Positions 1-9,479 of a DNA stretch of 64,000 nt are shown here, in pieces (within the stretch, counting starts at the first letter, position 1; each line of letters opens with the position of its first letter). Source of the DNA: Myxococcaceae bacterium (GTDB lineage Bacteria; Myxococcota; Myxococcia; Myxococcales; Myxococcaceae); assembly GCA_004173515.1 (NCBI GenBank), contig SECN01000020.1, forward strand, positions 47,985-111,984, given 5' to 3'. Below the pieces are notes generated by a model. That model was not told the origin of the DNA and did not search any database. It saw nothing but the letters and a program-made list of their open reading frames with translations. The translations under genes were made by a program, and so were the position numbers.

Positions 1-5
1 ATTCC

Positions 6-2375
6 ATGAGAACAGAGAGTCGAAGCGGGCTGGCGGTGCTGGCCCTGGGCCTGATGCTGGCATTGGCCGGGTGCGGCGGAGCGCAGGAACCGGAGCCGCA
101 GGAGGGCAGCGCGCAGGCGGTGGTGACCCTGCCGCAGGCGTTGAGCACCAGCGACGTGGCCCGGGTGGAGCTCACCGTGTCCGGCGCGGGCATGACGACG
201 CGCACGGACGCCCTGGTGAAGACGGGCGGGCAGTGGAGTGGGGTGCTGGGCCAGCTTCCCGCGGGCGCCGGGCGCACCTTCAGCGCGAAGGCCTTCGATG
301 CCTCCAACGTCGAGCGTTACGCGGGCCAGACGACGGCCGTCACCGTCCAGGCCCAGCAGACGACGGCCGTCACCTTGCTGCTGCAGGAGGTGAACGCGCC
401 CGCCCCCTTCGAGAACGCGGCGCCCCGCATCCTCTCCCTGGTGGCCAGCCCCGGCACCGTGGCCCCGGGCGGCCAGGTGGCCCTGCAGGCCACCGCGGAT
501 GACCCGAACGTGGGGGACACCCTCACCTACGCCTGGACGACCACTTCCGGCACCCTCGGCGCCCCCTCCAGCCTCGCCACCGCGTGGACGGCCCCGGCCT
601 CGGCGGGCCCGGTCACGCTGACGCTGACGGTGATGGACTCCAAGGGCGCCAGCTCCTCCCTCGGCGTCACCGTCACGGTGAGCACCGGCAACGGTGGCTC
701 CGCCGTCAGCGTCTCCTTCAACACCTGGCCCCAGGTGGCGGGCATCACCGCCACGCCTTCCTCCGTGGCCGTCGGGCAGGCCACCACGGTGACGGCCTCC
801 GCCAGCGACTCGGACGGCGACGGCCTCAGCTACCAGTGGACGACCACGTGCGCCGGCACCTGGACGAATGCCACCTCCGCCAGCGCCAGCTTCACGCCCA
901 CCTCCCAGCCTTCGGGCGGAACCTGCACGCTGGGCGTGAAGGCGCAGGACGGCCGCGACGGCCAGGGCACCGGCAACCTCACCATCCACGTGACGGCGTC
1001 GCCCACCACCGGCCGCGTCCCGCCCGAAGTGGTGGAGTCCTCCCAGTCCCTCGCCTCGGTGCCCGCGAGCGGCGCCACCGTCGCCTTCCGCGTGCGAGCA
1101 AGGGACGCGCAGGGCAGCGCGCTCTCCTTCTCGTGGGCCACCAGCGCCGGGACGCTGGGCACGGCCACCAGCGCCGCCACCACCAGCGACGTCCTCTGGA
1201 CGGCACCCTCCTGCGTGCCCTCGGGCAGCCCGCCCACGGTGACGGCCACCGTCACCAACGCCCTGGGCCTCTCCGCCGCCTACAGCTTCTCCCTCCAGGG
1301 CGGCGCCGCGTGCAGCGTGGGGCCAGGCCAGAAGCTGGCGGGCGGCGCCGGCCACTCGGTCACCCTGAAGTCGGACGGCACCGTCTGGGCCTTGGGGGCC
1401 AACGCCTCCGGTCAGCTGGGCGACGGGACGCAGACGGAGCGCCGCACGCCGGTGCGGGCGCAGGGGCTCACCGGGGTGGTTTCTGTCACCGCGGGCGACT
1501 TCTACACCTTGGCCGTGAAGTCGGATGGCACCGTCTGGGCCTGGGGCTCCAACAACTTCGGTCAACTGGGGATCGGGACGACGGCGGACCGCCTCACGCC
1601 GGTGCAGGTGCCGGGCCTCACCGGGGTGGTCTCCGTCGCGGCGGGTGACGCCCACTCCGTGGCGCTGAAGTCGGACGGCACCGTCTGGACCTGGGGCTAC
1701 AACGGCTACGGCCAGTTGGGCGACGGGACGACAGCGGGTCGCCTCACGCCGGGGCAGGTGCCGGGCCTCACCGGGGTGGCGGCCATCGCGGCGGGCGGCT
1801 CCGGCCATTCGCTCGCGGTGAAGTCGGATGGCACCGTCTGGGCCTGGGGCCGCAATGGCCCCGGCCAACTGGGTGACGGGACGGCGACGGGGCGCACCTC
1901 CCCGGTCCGCGTGCTGGGCCTCACCGGGGTGGTGGCCATCGTCGCTGGCGACTTCCACTCCCTGGGGTTGAAGTCGGACGGCACCGTCTGGGGTTGGGGC
2001 TACAACGGCCCGGGCCAACTGGGTGACGGAACAGGAGGGGACCACCCCACGGCGGTGCAGATGCCGGGCCTCACCGGGGTGGTCGCCATCGGGGCGGGCG
2101 ACGCCCACACCGTGCTGTTGAAGTCGGACGGCACCGTCTGGACCTGCGGCTACAACTCCAATGGCCAGTTGGGCGACGGGACGGGGGCGAACCGCTCCAC
2201 GCCGACGCAGGTGCCGGGCCTCTCCGGGGTGGTGGCCATCTCCGCGGGTGACCTTCACACCATGGCGCTGAAGTCAGACGTCACCCTTTGGAGCTGGGGC
2301 ACCAACGCCAACGGCCAGTTGGGCGACGGGACGGCGACGGACCGCTCCACGCCGGTGCGGGTGCAAGGCTTCTAG
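6..2375 (+). CDS. RCC1-repeat lipoprotein, paralogue 1
   Basis: The 789-aa product starts with a lipoprotein signal (hydrophobic stretch, lipobox LALAGC near residue 23), so it is probably outer-membrane or surface anchored. Residues about 35-130 form a beta-rich domain, followed to about residue 440 by three Ig/PKD-like domains rich in Ala, Ser and Thr. From about residue 445 to the end there are roughly seven RCC1-type blade repeats of about 50 aa built on [16 protein letters not shown] and TPVQVPGL, predicted to close into a beta-propeller. The gene is a close paralogue of the one at 13190-15562; the first 1.3 kb are nearly parallel in sequence. Only five bases precede the start, so promoter and ribosome binding site lie outside the window. 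The ligand is unknown; RCC1-like propellers in bacteria usually serve protein binding rather than GTPase exchange. Confidence 0.9.
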   Translation: MRTESRSGLAVLALGLMLALAGCGGAQEPEPQEGSAQAVVTLPQALSTSDVARVELTVSGAGMTTRTDALVKTGGQWSGVLGQLPAGAGRTFSAKAFDASNVERYAGQTTAVTVQAQQTTAVTLLLQEVNAPAPFENAAPRILSLVASPGTVAPGGQVALQATADDPNVGDTLTYAWTTTSGTLGAPSSLATAWTAPASAGPVTLTLTVMDSKGASSSLGVTVTVSTGNGGSAVSVSFNTWPQVAGITATPSSVAVGQATTVTASASDSDGDGLSYQWTTTCAGTWTNATSASASFTPTSQPSGGTCTLGVKAQDGRDGQGTGNLTIHVTASPTTGRVPPEVVESSQSLASVPASGATVAFRVRARDAQGSALSFSWATSAGTLGTATSAATTSDVLWTAPSCVPSGSPPTVTATVTNALGLSAAYSFSLQGGAACSVGPGQKLAGGAGHSVTLKSDGTVWALGANASGQLGDGTQTERRTPVRAQGLTGVVSVTAGDFYTLAVKSDGTVWAWGSNNFGQLGIGTTADRLTPVQVPGLTGVVSVAAGDAHSVALKSDGTVWTWGYNGYGQLGDGTTAGRLTPGQVPGLTGVAAIAAGGSGHSLAVKSDGTVWAWGRNGPGQLGDGTATGRTSPVRVLGLTGVVAIVAGDFHSLGLKSDGTVWGWGYNGPGQLGDGTGGDHPTAVQMPGLTGVVAIGAGDAHTVLLKSDGTVWTCGYNSNGQLGDGTGANRSTPTQVPGLSGVVAISAGDLHTMALKSDVTLWSWGTNANGQLGDGTATDRSTPVRVQGF

Positions 2376-2396
2376 TTCCGGCCGCACGGAAGTCGG

Positions 2397-2422
2397 CTTC
2401 GGCGCGGGCGTCCGCGCCGAAG
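2397..2422. terminator. Hairpin terminator between convergent genes
   Basis: A perfect 10-bp stem (CTTCGGCGCG / CGCGCCGAAG) with a 6-base loop lies 21 bases after the stop of the first RCC1 gene and is followed by a T-containing stretch. It sits between two convergent genes and could serve both. Confidence 0.7.
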
Positions 2423-2521
2423 CGTTTCGATTCCGTCCGAGGCAGGGACGGGTCCCCCTCCGTGCCGAGCGGTGGCACTGGGAAGACACGGGCGTGGCCA
2501 GCCGGCGCCGTCAGCGGCGTC

Positions 2522-5512
2522 TCATGGACAGCTCAGCGAGTAGTTCCACTCCGTGGTGGGAAGCGCCGTGACGGGGTTGCAGTTCGGATCCACCTGCACC
2601 CTCAACTGCCCCGTCGTGCCCGAGTAGTTGAACGTCTTCGTCGCGTAGACCGTGTCGGCCCCCGTGGCGACACAGCCGGTGTCCGCCACCATCGTCGTTC
2701 CCGAGTACACCCGGATGCGGTCGTGCACGGTGAAGGTCTGGTATTTGAGCGTCACCGTTCCCGAGGCCTTGCCCATCACGAAGGTGCGCTCGTCCATCTG
2801 GGCGCCCCCGGCGACGGCCGTCGTGTTGCACCGGCCCATGACGGTGACATTCACATACGGCGTCTTGAAGACATTGGAATACTGGTCCATGCAGGTGGCG
2901 AAGTAGGTGTACGTCCCCGGCGCCATCGTCTCGGTGAAGCTCAGGCTGCGCTCGACCCCTCCCGCCACCTTCGTCTGATCATTCTTCAGCAGGCCCCACG
3001 GCGTGCGGTGGAGGGCGAGCAGCGTCAACCCCGAGAGGTCGTCGCGCCCGGTGACCTTCAGGGTGACGTTCCCATTGTTGGACGGGTCCACCGTCACCGT
3101 GTGCTGGCAGAGGTTCGGTGGCGCGCGGTCCACGATGAGCGAATACGCGTTGACGTGCTGGTTGCCGAAGGGGTCGGTCGTCTCGAACCGCACCGGGTAG
3201 AAGCCGTCGGGGCGGGTGGAGACGTCCACGACCACATTGGAGAGGTAGAAGCTGGGGGGGTAGGGGCTGTTCCAGGAGCGGGTGAGCGTCTCCTCCCCCG
3301 CCACGAACAGCCTCAGCGTCGACAGCCCCGTGGTGTCCGTGGCGTTGTAGGCCCAGTCCTGCTGGGGCGCGCTGGGCGACCACGTGGAGCCCTTGTTGGA
3401 GGTGAGCGTCACGTTGGGCCGGGCGCCATCGAGGGCGAAGGAGATCTGCTTGGAGGCCTCGTTCTCCCGGGTGTCCCGGGCAGTGACCTTCACGGTGTGC
3501 GCGGTGCTCGTCCCGAAGGTGACGGGGTTGAGATTGAAGACGCAGTGCCCCGTGCAGGGGGCCGTGATGACGGGCCCTCCAGTAGTGGCGGAGGTGATGA
3601 CCACCGTTCCCGATTCGACGCCCGTGTCATCCGTGATGTCGACCGTGACGGTCGCCGTGTTGAACCAGGTCTGCTGGGCGGTGAGGGTCACCTCGGGCAG
3701 CTTGCGGTCGGCCGGCGGCCCGATGTTCACCGCGGCCCAGGCGTCCTCCACCGCCTTGTACTCGGGCGTGTAGGGCTTGTGCTGGAACACGGTCGTCGTC
3801 GCCTCGAGCATCATCTCCCGCGCGCTGTGGTAGTCGTGGATGCGCGCGAAGTAGCCTCCGCTGACGGTGAGGTACCAGAGCCAGCTGGCCGTATCGATGC
3901 CGAGGCCCGTCATGCCCCGGGGCAGGAAGAGGCTCACCCGCTGGGGATTCAGCAGGCCGGGGACCGGCGCCTGCCCGTCCGGGAGCACGCCCACGCTGAG
4001 GAAGTAGAACATCCGCGCCAGCGGTCCCGCGGCATAATGTCCATCCTGGGTCTGGAGCGCGGGCGTCCAATAGGGGAAGTACGGGTCGATGAACGAGCGG
4101 CCGATTCCCGGGGTGCTCACGTTGCCGGCCATCCAGTCACCGCGCACGGTGATGTGCTTGCGTGTCGGGGTCTGGTTGCAGAGGCGGCCGGTGCAGGGGG
4201 CCGTGGGGGTGAGCGCGTCGGGCAGATAGAAGCCACCAATCAGACCGAAGATGTCCGCCGTTCCCTCGTTCATCCCCATCATCTCGCCAATGTCCGTGAC
4301 GGGGGTGAAGTGCGTCAGCTCGTCGTAGACCATGTGGCCCGTCTCGTGTGCCACGGTTTCGATGTCGGTCAGGGCGATGTTGGACAGCTGGTTGGGGCCA
4401 TTCTTGTCGTAGAGGTACCCGAGCCAGATGACGCCATTGCCCACCGCATAGGCATTGTCCTCCGGCATGTGCACGAAGGCCGTGACGGGCGCCCCCTGGC
4501 CGTCCCAGCCGTACCACCCGAACACGTCCAGGAACATGCGGTGCGTGCCGTAGAGGGAGATGAAGGCGTCCGCCGCCGCCGTCTGTCCATTGGTCCCGAG
4601 GGGGTCCCCGAAGCCGTAGGGCTGGCCGTCCCCCCAGGTGTTCCCCAGGTTGCGATAGCTGACCCCCGGGGTGTTGCGAGGGTCCGGTGAGTAGACGACC
4701 TGATCGTAGAACTGGCTCTCGAGGCGATACACGTTCTTCACGGGGTCCAGGTAGGTCTGCAACCCCGTCTGCGTTCCCGCGTACCGGCTGCGCAGCGTCG
4801 CGTTCACCATGCCGGCGGGGGGCATCGCCCGCTCGAGCACGGCGCCGTCGCGCTCGCGCACGAACAGTTCCCGGGGCTCACGGGGAGACCTGGGCGTGGC
4901 CAGCTTCACGCGCACGCCCCGCTCGAAGCCGGTGACGACCGTCTCGTAGTCCGAGGCGTTGTCGCCGCGGGCCCCCTTGCGCAGGCGGCGCTCGTAGAGG
5001 GGCTCCAGCACGGCCTCGCTGCCGTCGCTCACCGCGAGGACCCTGGACGACGCGGCGTGGGTGGAGGCGCGCGCCAGTCCGGCGGCGGCGGTCAGGCGGG
5101 GGGGCGGCACGGACCCGAAGTCATCGGGCTCACCGAAGACCCGGAGCGTGTCGTCGACATCGACGATGACGCCCAGGTCCCGTCCCGTGACGGGGGTGCC
5201 CTGGAAGACCTGTTGAATCCAGACGTGGGTGTCTCCCAGCACGTCCGTCCTGACGTGGCGGACGCGGAACTCCAGGCCGGGCGTCCGTGTGGCGAAGCGG
5301 CGCTCGACCTCCGCCACGGCCCGGGCCGCGCGCGTGGATTCCCGGGCGCGAGCCGCCGCCAGCACCGCCGGGCTGGCGTTCGCACGCGGGGAAGTGGACG
5401 AGGTCGTCATCGTCGCGGGTGATACTTCCGGTACACGGGAGACAGGCTCGGTGGACTCACCACAGGACACCAGGCCGAGCAGGACGAGCGCCGACAGGAC
5501 GCGTGACTTCAT
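2522..5512 (-). CDS. Secreted M4-like zinc metallopeptidase lipoprotein
   Basis: A 996-aa product from the ATG preceded by AGGGGGAAG; an upstream in-frame extension to 5617 lacks a ribosome site and is rejected. The N-terminus is a lipoprotein signal (LGLVSCGES). Residues about 60-230 look like the pro-region of thermolysin-like proteases (FTP/PepSY type). The catalytic domain carries HETGH at about residue 390 and NEGTAD about 25 residues downstream, matching the HExxH plus downstream Glu of clan MA(E). After about residue 550 come several Ig-like domains and a Cys-containing C-terminal beta domain, together far longer than a minimal M4 enzyme. It is likely an exported predatory or nutritional protease. 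The family call is secure at clan level; M4 versus a close relative is less certain. Confidence 0.87.
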   Translation of the reverse strand: MKSRVLSALVLLGLVSCGESTEPVSRVPEVSPATMTTSSTSPRANASPAVLAAARARESTRAARAVAEVERRFATRTPGLEFRVRHVRTDVLGDTHVWIQQVFQGTPVTGRDLGVIVDVDDTLRVFGEPDDFGSVPPPRLTAAAGLARASTHAASSRVLAVSDGSEAVLEPLYERRLRKGARGDNASDYETVVTGFERGVRVKLATPRSPREPRELFVRERDGAVLERAMPPAGMVNATLRSRYAGTQTGLQTYLDPVKNVYRLESQFYDQVVYSPDPRNTPGVSYRNLGNTWGDGQPYGFGDPLGTNGQTAAADAFISLYGTHRMFLDVFGWYGWDGQGAPVTAFVHMPEDNAYAVGNGVIWLGYLYDKNGPNQLSNIALTDIETVAHETGHMVYDELTHFTPVTDIGEMMGMNEGTADIFGLIGGFYLPDALTPTAPCTGRLCNQTPTRKHITVRGDWMAGNVSTPGIGRSFIDPYFPYWTPALQTQDGHYAAGPLARMFYFLSVGVLPDGQAPVPGLLNPQRVSLFLPRGMTGLGIDTASWLWYLTVSGGYFARIHDYHSAREMMLEATTTVFQHKPYTPEYKAVEDAWAAVNIGPPADRKLPEVTLTAQQTWFNTATVTVDITDDTGVESGTVVITSATTGGPVITAPCTGHCVFNLNPVTFGTSTAHTVKVTARDTRENEASKQISFALDGARPNVTLTSNKGSTWSPSAPQQDWAYNATDTTGLSTLRLFVAGEETLTRSWNSPYPPSFYLSNVVVDVSTRPDGFYPVRFETTDPFGNQHVNAYSLIVDRAPPNLCQHTVTVDPSNNGNVTLKVTGRDDLSGLTLLALHRTPWGLLKNDQTKVAGGVERSLSFTETMAPGTYTYFATCMDQYSNVFKTPYVNVTVMGRCNTTAVAGGAQMDERTFVMGKASGTVTLKYQTFTVHDRIRVYSGTTMVADTGCVATGADTVYATKTFNYSGTTGQLRVQVDPNCNPVTALPTTEWNYSLSCP

Positions 5513-5989
5513 TGAAGAACTTCCCCCTCTGAGATGTGACCCGTTCGTTTTATCAGCCGCGTCAGACATGAGACAGACTCCGCCCAAGCGGCGGAAGGGT
5601 CGCGATGCCTGACGCAATCCGACAATCCCAACCCCCTGGGTCGTCGGTCGTCCTCAGCGGATCGAACTCCAGGCCGCCGCATCCTCGAAGGACCTCGGTG
5701 TCCACCAGGCCTCACGGAGCCCAAGGCCCTGGCCGCGATCACCGGGGGGCTGAATCCTCTCGTGGTGACGCACTGTTCCCAGGAGTGGGGAAGGAGTCCA
5801 TTCCCGCAGGAATCGTGCACTCCCCTCCCTTTCGGGTTTTTCATTTCCCTCCTGTTCCGAGGCGAGTCCCGGGACCACGGTGACTTCGAGCTAAGGACGC
5901 GTTGCGGAGAGCGCTTGATTGGCGCAAGCATGGGGCCCACTGCTCGCTTCCCTGGCGCGCGGTCATCACCCTCAAGGAGTGTTCAGCAC

Positions 5990-7168
<1,179 letters not shown>

Positions 7169-7179
7169 TCCCGGAAGGA

Positions 7180-7217
7180 CCGGCGCGGGCGGTGGCGTCC
7201 GTCACCGCCCGCGCCGG
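7180..7217. terminator. 15-bp stem terminator
   Basis: Perfect 15-bp inverted repeat (CCGGCGCGGGCGGTG and its complement) with an 8-base loop, 11 bases after the protease stop. There is no clear T-run. It overlaps the end of the minus-strand remnant at 7202-7459. Confidence 0.7.
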
Positions 7218-7459
7218 GCTCGGCTCGCTCGAAGGATGGCCGCGAGGTCATTTGCGCGGGACCGGGCGTCGCGCTTCGTGCTGTCATTGCGCGAGAAGTC
7301 GTCCGCCGCGAGGAAGGGCCGAAGCTCCAGCCAGGCCTCCTCTTGGTCAGCTCTCGCCACCGCACGTCTGTCTTCACGCGCCAGAGGTTGGTATTGGCCG
7401 GGTCGGGCCATGACGTACGCCTGGACGGCCCGTTCCCTCACGGGAAACCGCATCGGCAT
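7202..7459 (-). pseudogene. Small minus-strand coding remnant, unknown
   Basis: An 85-codon frame with the high-GC third-position bias of true genes here. The same frame stays open upstream to a TGA near 7528 without a start, reading continuous protein-like sequence (YDEPDTRSTWNRAAFTYTRL), so it looks like the C-terminal part of a gene that lost its 5' end. No good ribosome binding site precedes the ATG. It is charged and soluble, and I do not recognise the family. It could instead be an intact small protein starting at 7459 or 7453. Confidence 0.4.
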
Positions 7460-7560
7460 CCTGACGTCGGACAGCCGTGTGTACGTGAAGGCAGCCCGGT
7501 TCCACGTGGACCGGGTGTCCGGCTCATCGTAGAGTCACCAGGAAGAGGAGATTCCTTCAC

Positions 7561-8091
7561 ATGGCGCAGCTCATCTTTGGAATGAACCAGTCGTTGGATG
7601 GCTACGTCGACCACACGGCGTTCGCGCCAGGCCCCATCCTCTTTCGTCATTTCATCGAACAGACTCGCGGCCTGACTGGCAGTGTCTACGGTCGCCGCAT
7701 GTATGAGGTGATGCGTTATTGGGACGAAGAGCATCCTGAGTGGGACGCGGCGGAACGCGACTTCGCGACGGCCTGGCGGGGTCAACCGAAGTGGGTCGTG
7801 TCACGCACGCTGAAGTCCGTCGGCCCCAACGCCACCCTTGTCGCGAACGACATCGAGGCGACAATCCGCAAGCTGAAGGCTGAGCTTGATGGAGCGATTG
7901 ACGTTGTCGGCCCGGAGCTGGCGCGAAGCCTGACGGACCTCGGTCTCATTGATGAGTATCGAATCTACCTGCACCCCGTCGTGCTGGGTTCCGGCAAGCC
8001 CTTCTTCGCCGGACCCCGGCCGCCACTTCGCCTCAAATCCTGCGAGCGAATGGAAGAGGACGTGATCAGATTGGCGTACGTTCCCGCTTGA
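7561..8091 (+). CDS. Dihydrofolate reductase family protein (RibD C-terminal-like)
   Basis: The 176-aa protein matches the widespread DHFR-like family related to the RibD reductase domain: N-terminal MNQSLDGYV, central YGRRMYEVM and WVVSRTL, and C-terminal EYRIYLHPVVLGSGKPFF. Members bind NADPH; the physiological substrate is usually unknown and this is not the folate-cycle enzyme. The start follows GAAGAGGAG about 10 bases upstream. Its 3' end overlaps the convergent kinase gene by 26 bp. Codon use is slightly less GC-biased than its neighbours. Confidence 0.85.
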   Translation: MAQLIFGMNQSLDGYVDHTAFAPGPILFRHFIEQTRGLTGSVYGRRMYEVMRYWDEEHPEWDAAERDFATAWRGQPKWVVSRTLKSVGPNATLVANDIEATIRKLKAELDGAIDVVGPELARSLTDLGLIDEYRIYLHPVVLGSGKPFFAGPRPPLRLKSCERMEEDVIRLAYVPA

Positions 8092-9304
8092 AGTTGCCCG
8101 GCTCCGTGGGCGTTTCGTCCACGTCGCGCAGAGGGCGCGGCTCCGTGCGGATGTCGTCCGGGCCCAGCGGAGGGAACGCAGGGCAGATGCCCCCCTCGTC
8201 CTCCTCCAGCAGGTCCAACTCCTCCAGCGCCTCGCCCCCTTCCACCAGCGCCTGCTGGACCTCCTTCACGGCATCCGCGCCGCTGTAGGGGCCCATTTTC
8301 GTCAGCAGCGCACGCAGCTCCGCCTCCAGCTCCGCCGCCGTTGCCAGCCGCGCGCCCTTCTCACGCCGCAGCAGCTTGTGGAGGAGGGTGCGCAACGGTT
8401 TGGAGAGGCCGAAGGTCGCACGCTCCACGTCCTTCACCCGGAAGGCCATGGCGTGCCGGACGGCGTCCTCCACGATGGCCGGCTGGGGCACCTCCATCAC
8501 CGTCACCGAGGCCGCGAGGACCTTCTCACGAAGCAGCCGGGAGTCGTCCTCGTCCACCAGGCGGTCCCCAGGGTCATAGAGGTGCCGCCCCGTGGCGAAC
8601 TCCAACAGCGTCAGGCCCAACGAGAAGAGGTCGGCGCGGGCATCCGTCGTCTGCCCGAGCAGCGCCTCGGGGGCGGCGTAGATGGCATCACCCGGGGGCC
8701 GTGGCAGCGTCGTGGCGACCCTTCCGCCCAACCGGGAGAAGGCGACACCGAAGTCCGTCAGCGCCACTTCGCCACCCGGGCGCAAGCGGATGCGCGTGGG
8801 ATTCACGTCGCGGTTGACGATGCCCAACGCAGTGCCCGCTTCGTCCGTGCGCGTGTGGGCGTACGCCAGGGCCGCGGCGACTTCCGCCCCCACGTACACG
8901 ACGAAGGACTCGGAGAAGTAGCGCCCGCGCACCTGGGCGATGGAGAGGAGCGAGTCCAGGGTGAAGCCCTCGACGCACTCCATGGCGGCGCACAGCCCGT
9001 ACTTCATTTCAAAGAGGCCATGGACGCGGGCGATGTTGGGGTGGTGGAGGTATTGCGCAAGCCGCACCTCCTCCTCCAGCCGGGCCCGCGTGCGCTGGTA
9101 CTTCTCCGGCAGGGGCTCCGCGGGCAGGGCCACGCACTTCAGGACGACCTTGCCCCGGTAGCCAGTGGGCGTCCGGGGCCGGGCCAGCAGGACGCGCTCT
9201 CCATTGCGGCCCGTGCCCAGGTCCTGGAAGAACTCATAGGCGGTGTCGCCATGCGAAAAGAGGATTGCCTCCCCGGGGGAGCGGGGGTCGAAAACACCGG
9301 CCAT
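8066..9304 (-). CDS. Eukaryotic-type Ser/Thr protein kinase, cytoplasmic
   Basis: A 412-aa protein starting at an ATG behind AGGAGG (the longer frame to 9412 is rejected). A kinase domain covers roughly residues 20-300: glycine loop LGTGRNGERV, VVLKC lysine, AMECVEGF hinge, catalytic loop IVNRD (Asn where His is usual), DFG, and APEALLGQ followed by DLFSLGLTLLEF. The C-terminal ~100 residues are acidic and show no membrane segment. The HRD-to-NRD change keeps the catalytic Asp, so activity is plausible. It lies 175 bp downstream of the membrane kinase gene in the same direction. Confidence 0.87.
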   Translation of the reverse strand: MAGVFDPRSPGEAILFSHGDTAYEFFQDLGTGRNGERVLLARPRTPTGYRGKVVLKCVALPAEPLPEKYQRTRARLEEEVRLAQYLHHPNIARVHGLFEMKYGLCAAMECVEGFTLDSLLSIAQVRGRYFSESFVVYVGAEVAAALAYAHTRTDEAGTALGIVNRDVNPTRIRLRPGGEVALTDFGVAFSRLGGRVATTLPRPPGDAIYAAPEALLGQTTDARADLFSLGLTLLEFATGRHLYDPGDRLVDEDDSRLLREKVLAASVTVMEVPQPAIVEDAVRHAMAFRVKDVERATFGLSKPLRTLLHKLLRREKGARLATAAELEAELRALLTKMGPYSGADAVKEVQQALVEGGEALEELDLLEEDEGGICPAFPPLGPDDIRTEPRPLRDVDETPTEPGNFKRERTPI

Positions 9305-9479
9305 GAGGGGAGCCTCCTGGATGCACGCGAAAGCAGACGCATGCGAAGACACCCGGGAAACTACCCGTGGCACTCGACGGCTGGGAAGGACGTCACGGGT
9401 TGAAAGGGGCACGCCGTCGGCTTCACTCCGAGTCCGTGTCCCCTTTCCAGAAACGTAAACTCCTTTTACAGCCCCAGCT

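Noticed and set aside
1330..2375. Tandem DNA repeat or CRISPR-like array
   Set aside because: The periodicity of about 150 bp comes from RCC1 protein blades; units diverge and lie within a coding frame.
2288..4690. 800-codon open frame on the plus strand
   Set aside because: It is antisense to the metallopeptidase, Arg/His/Gly-rich and without motifs; an artefact of high GC.
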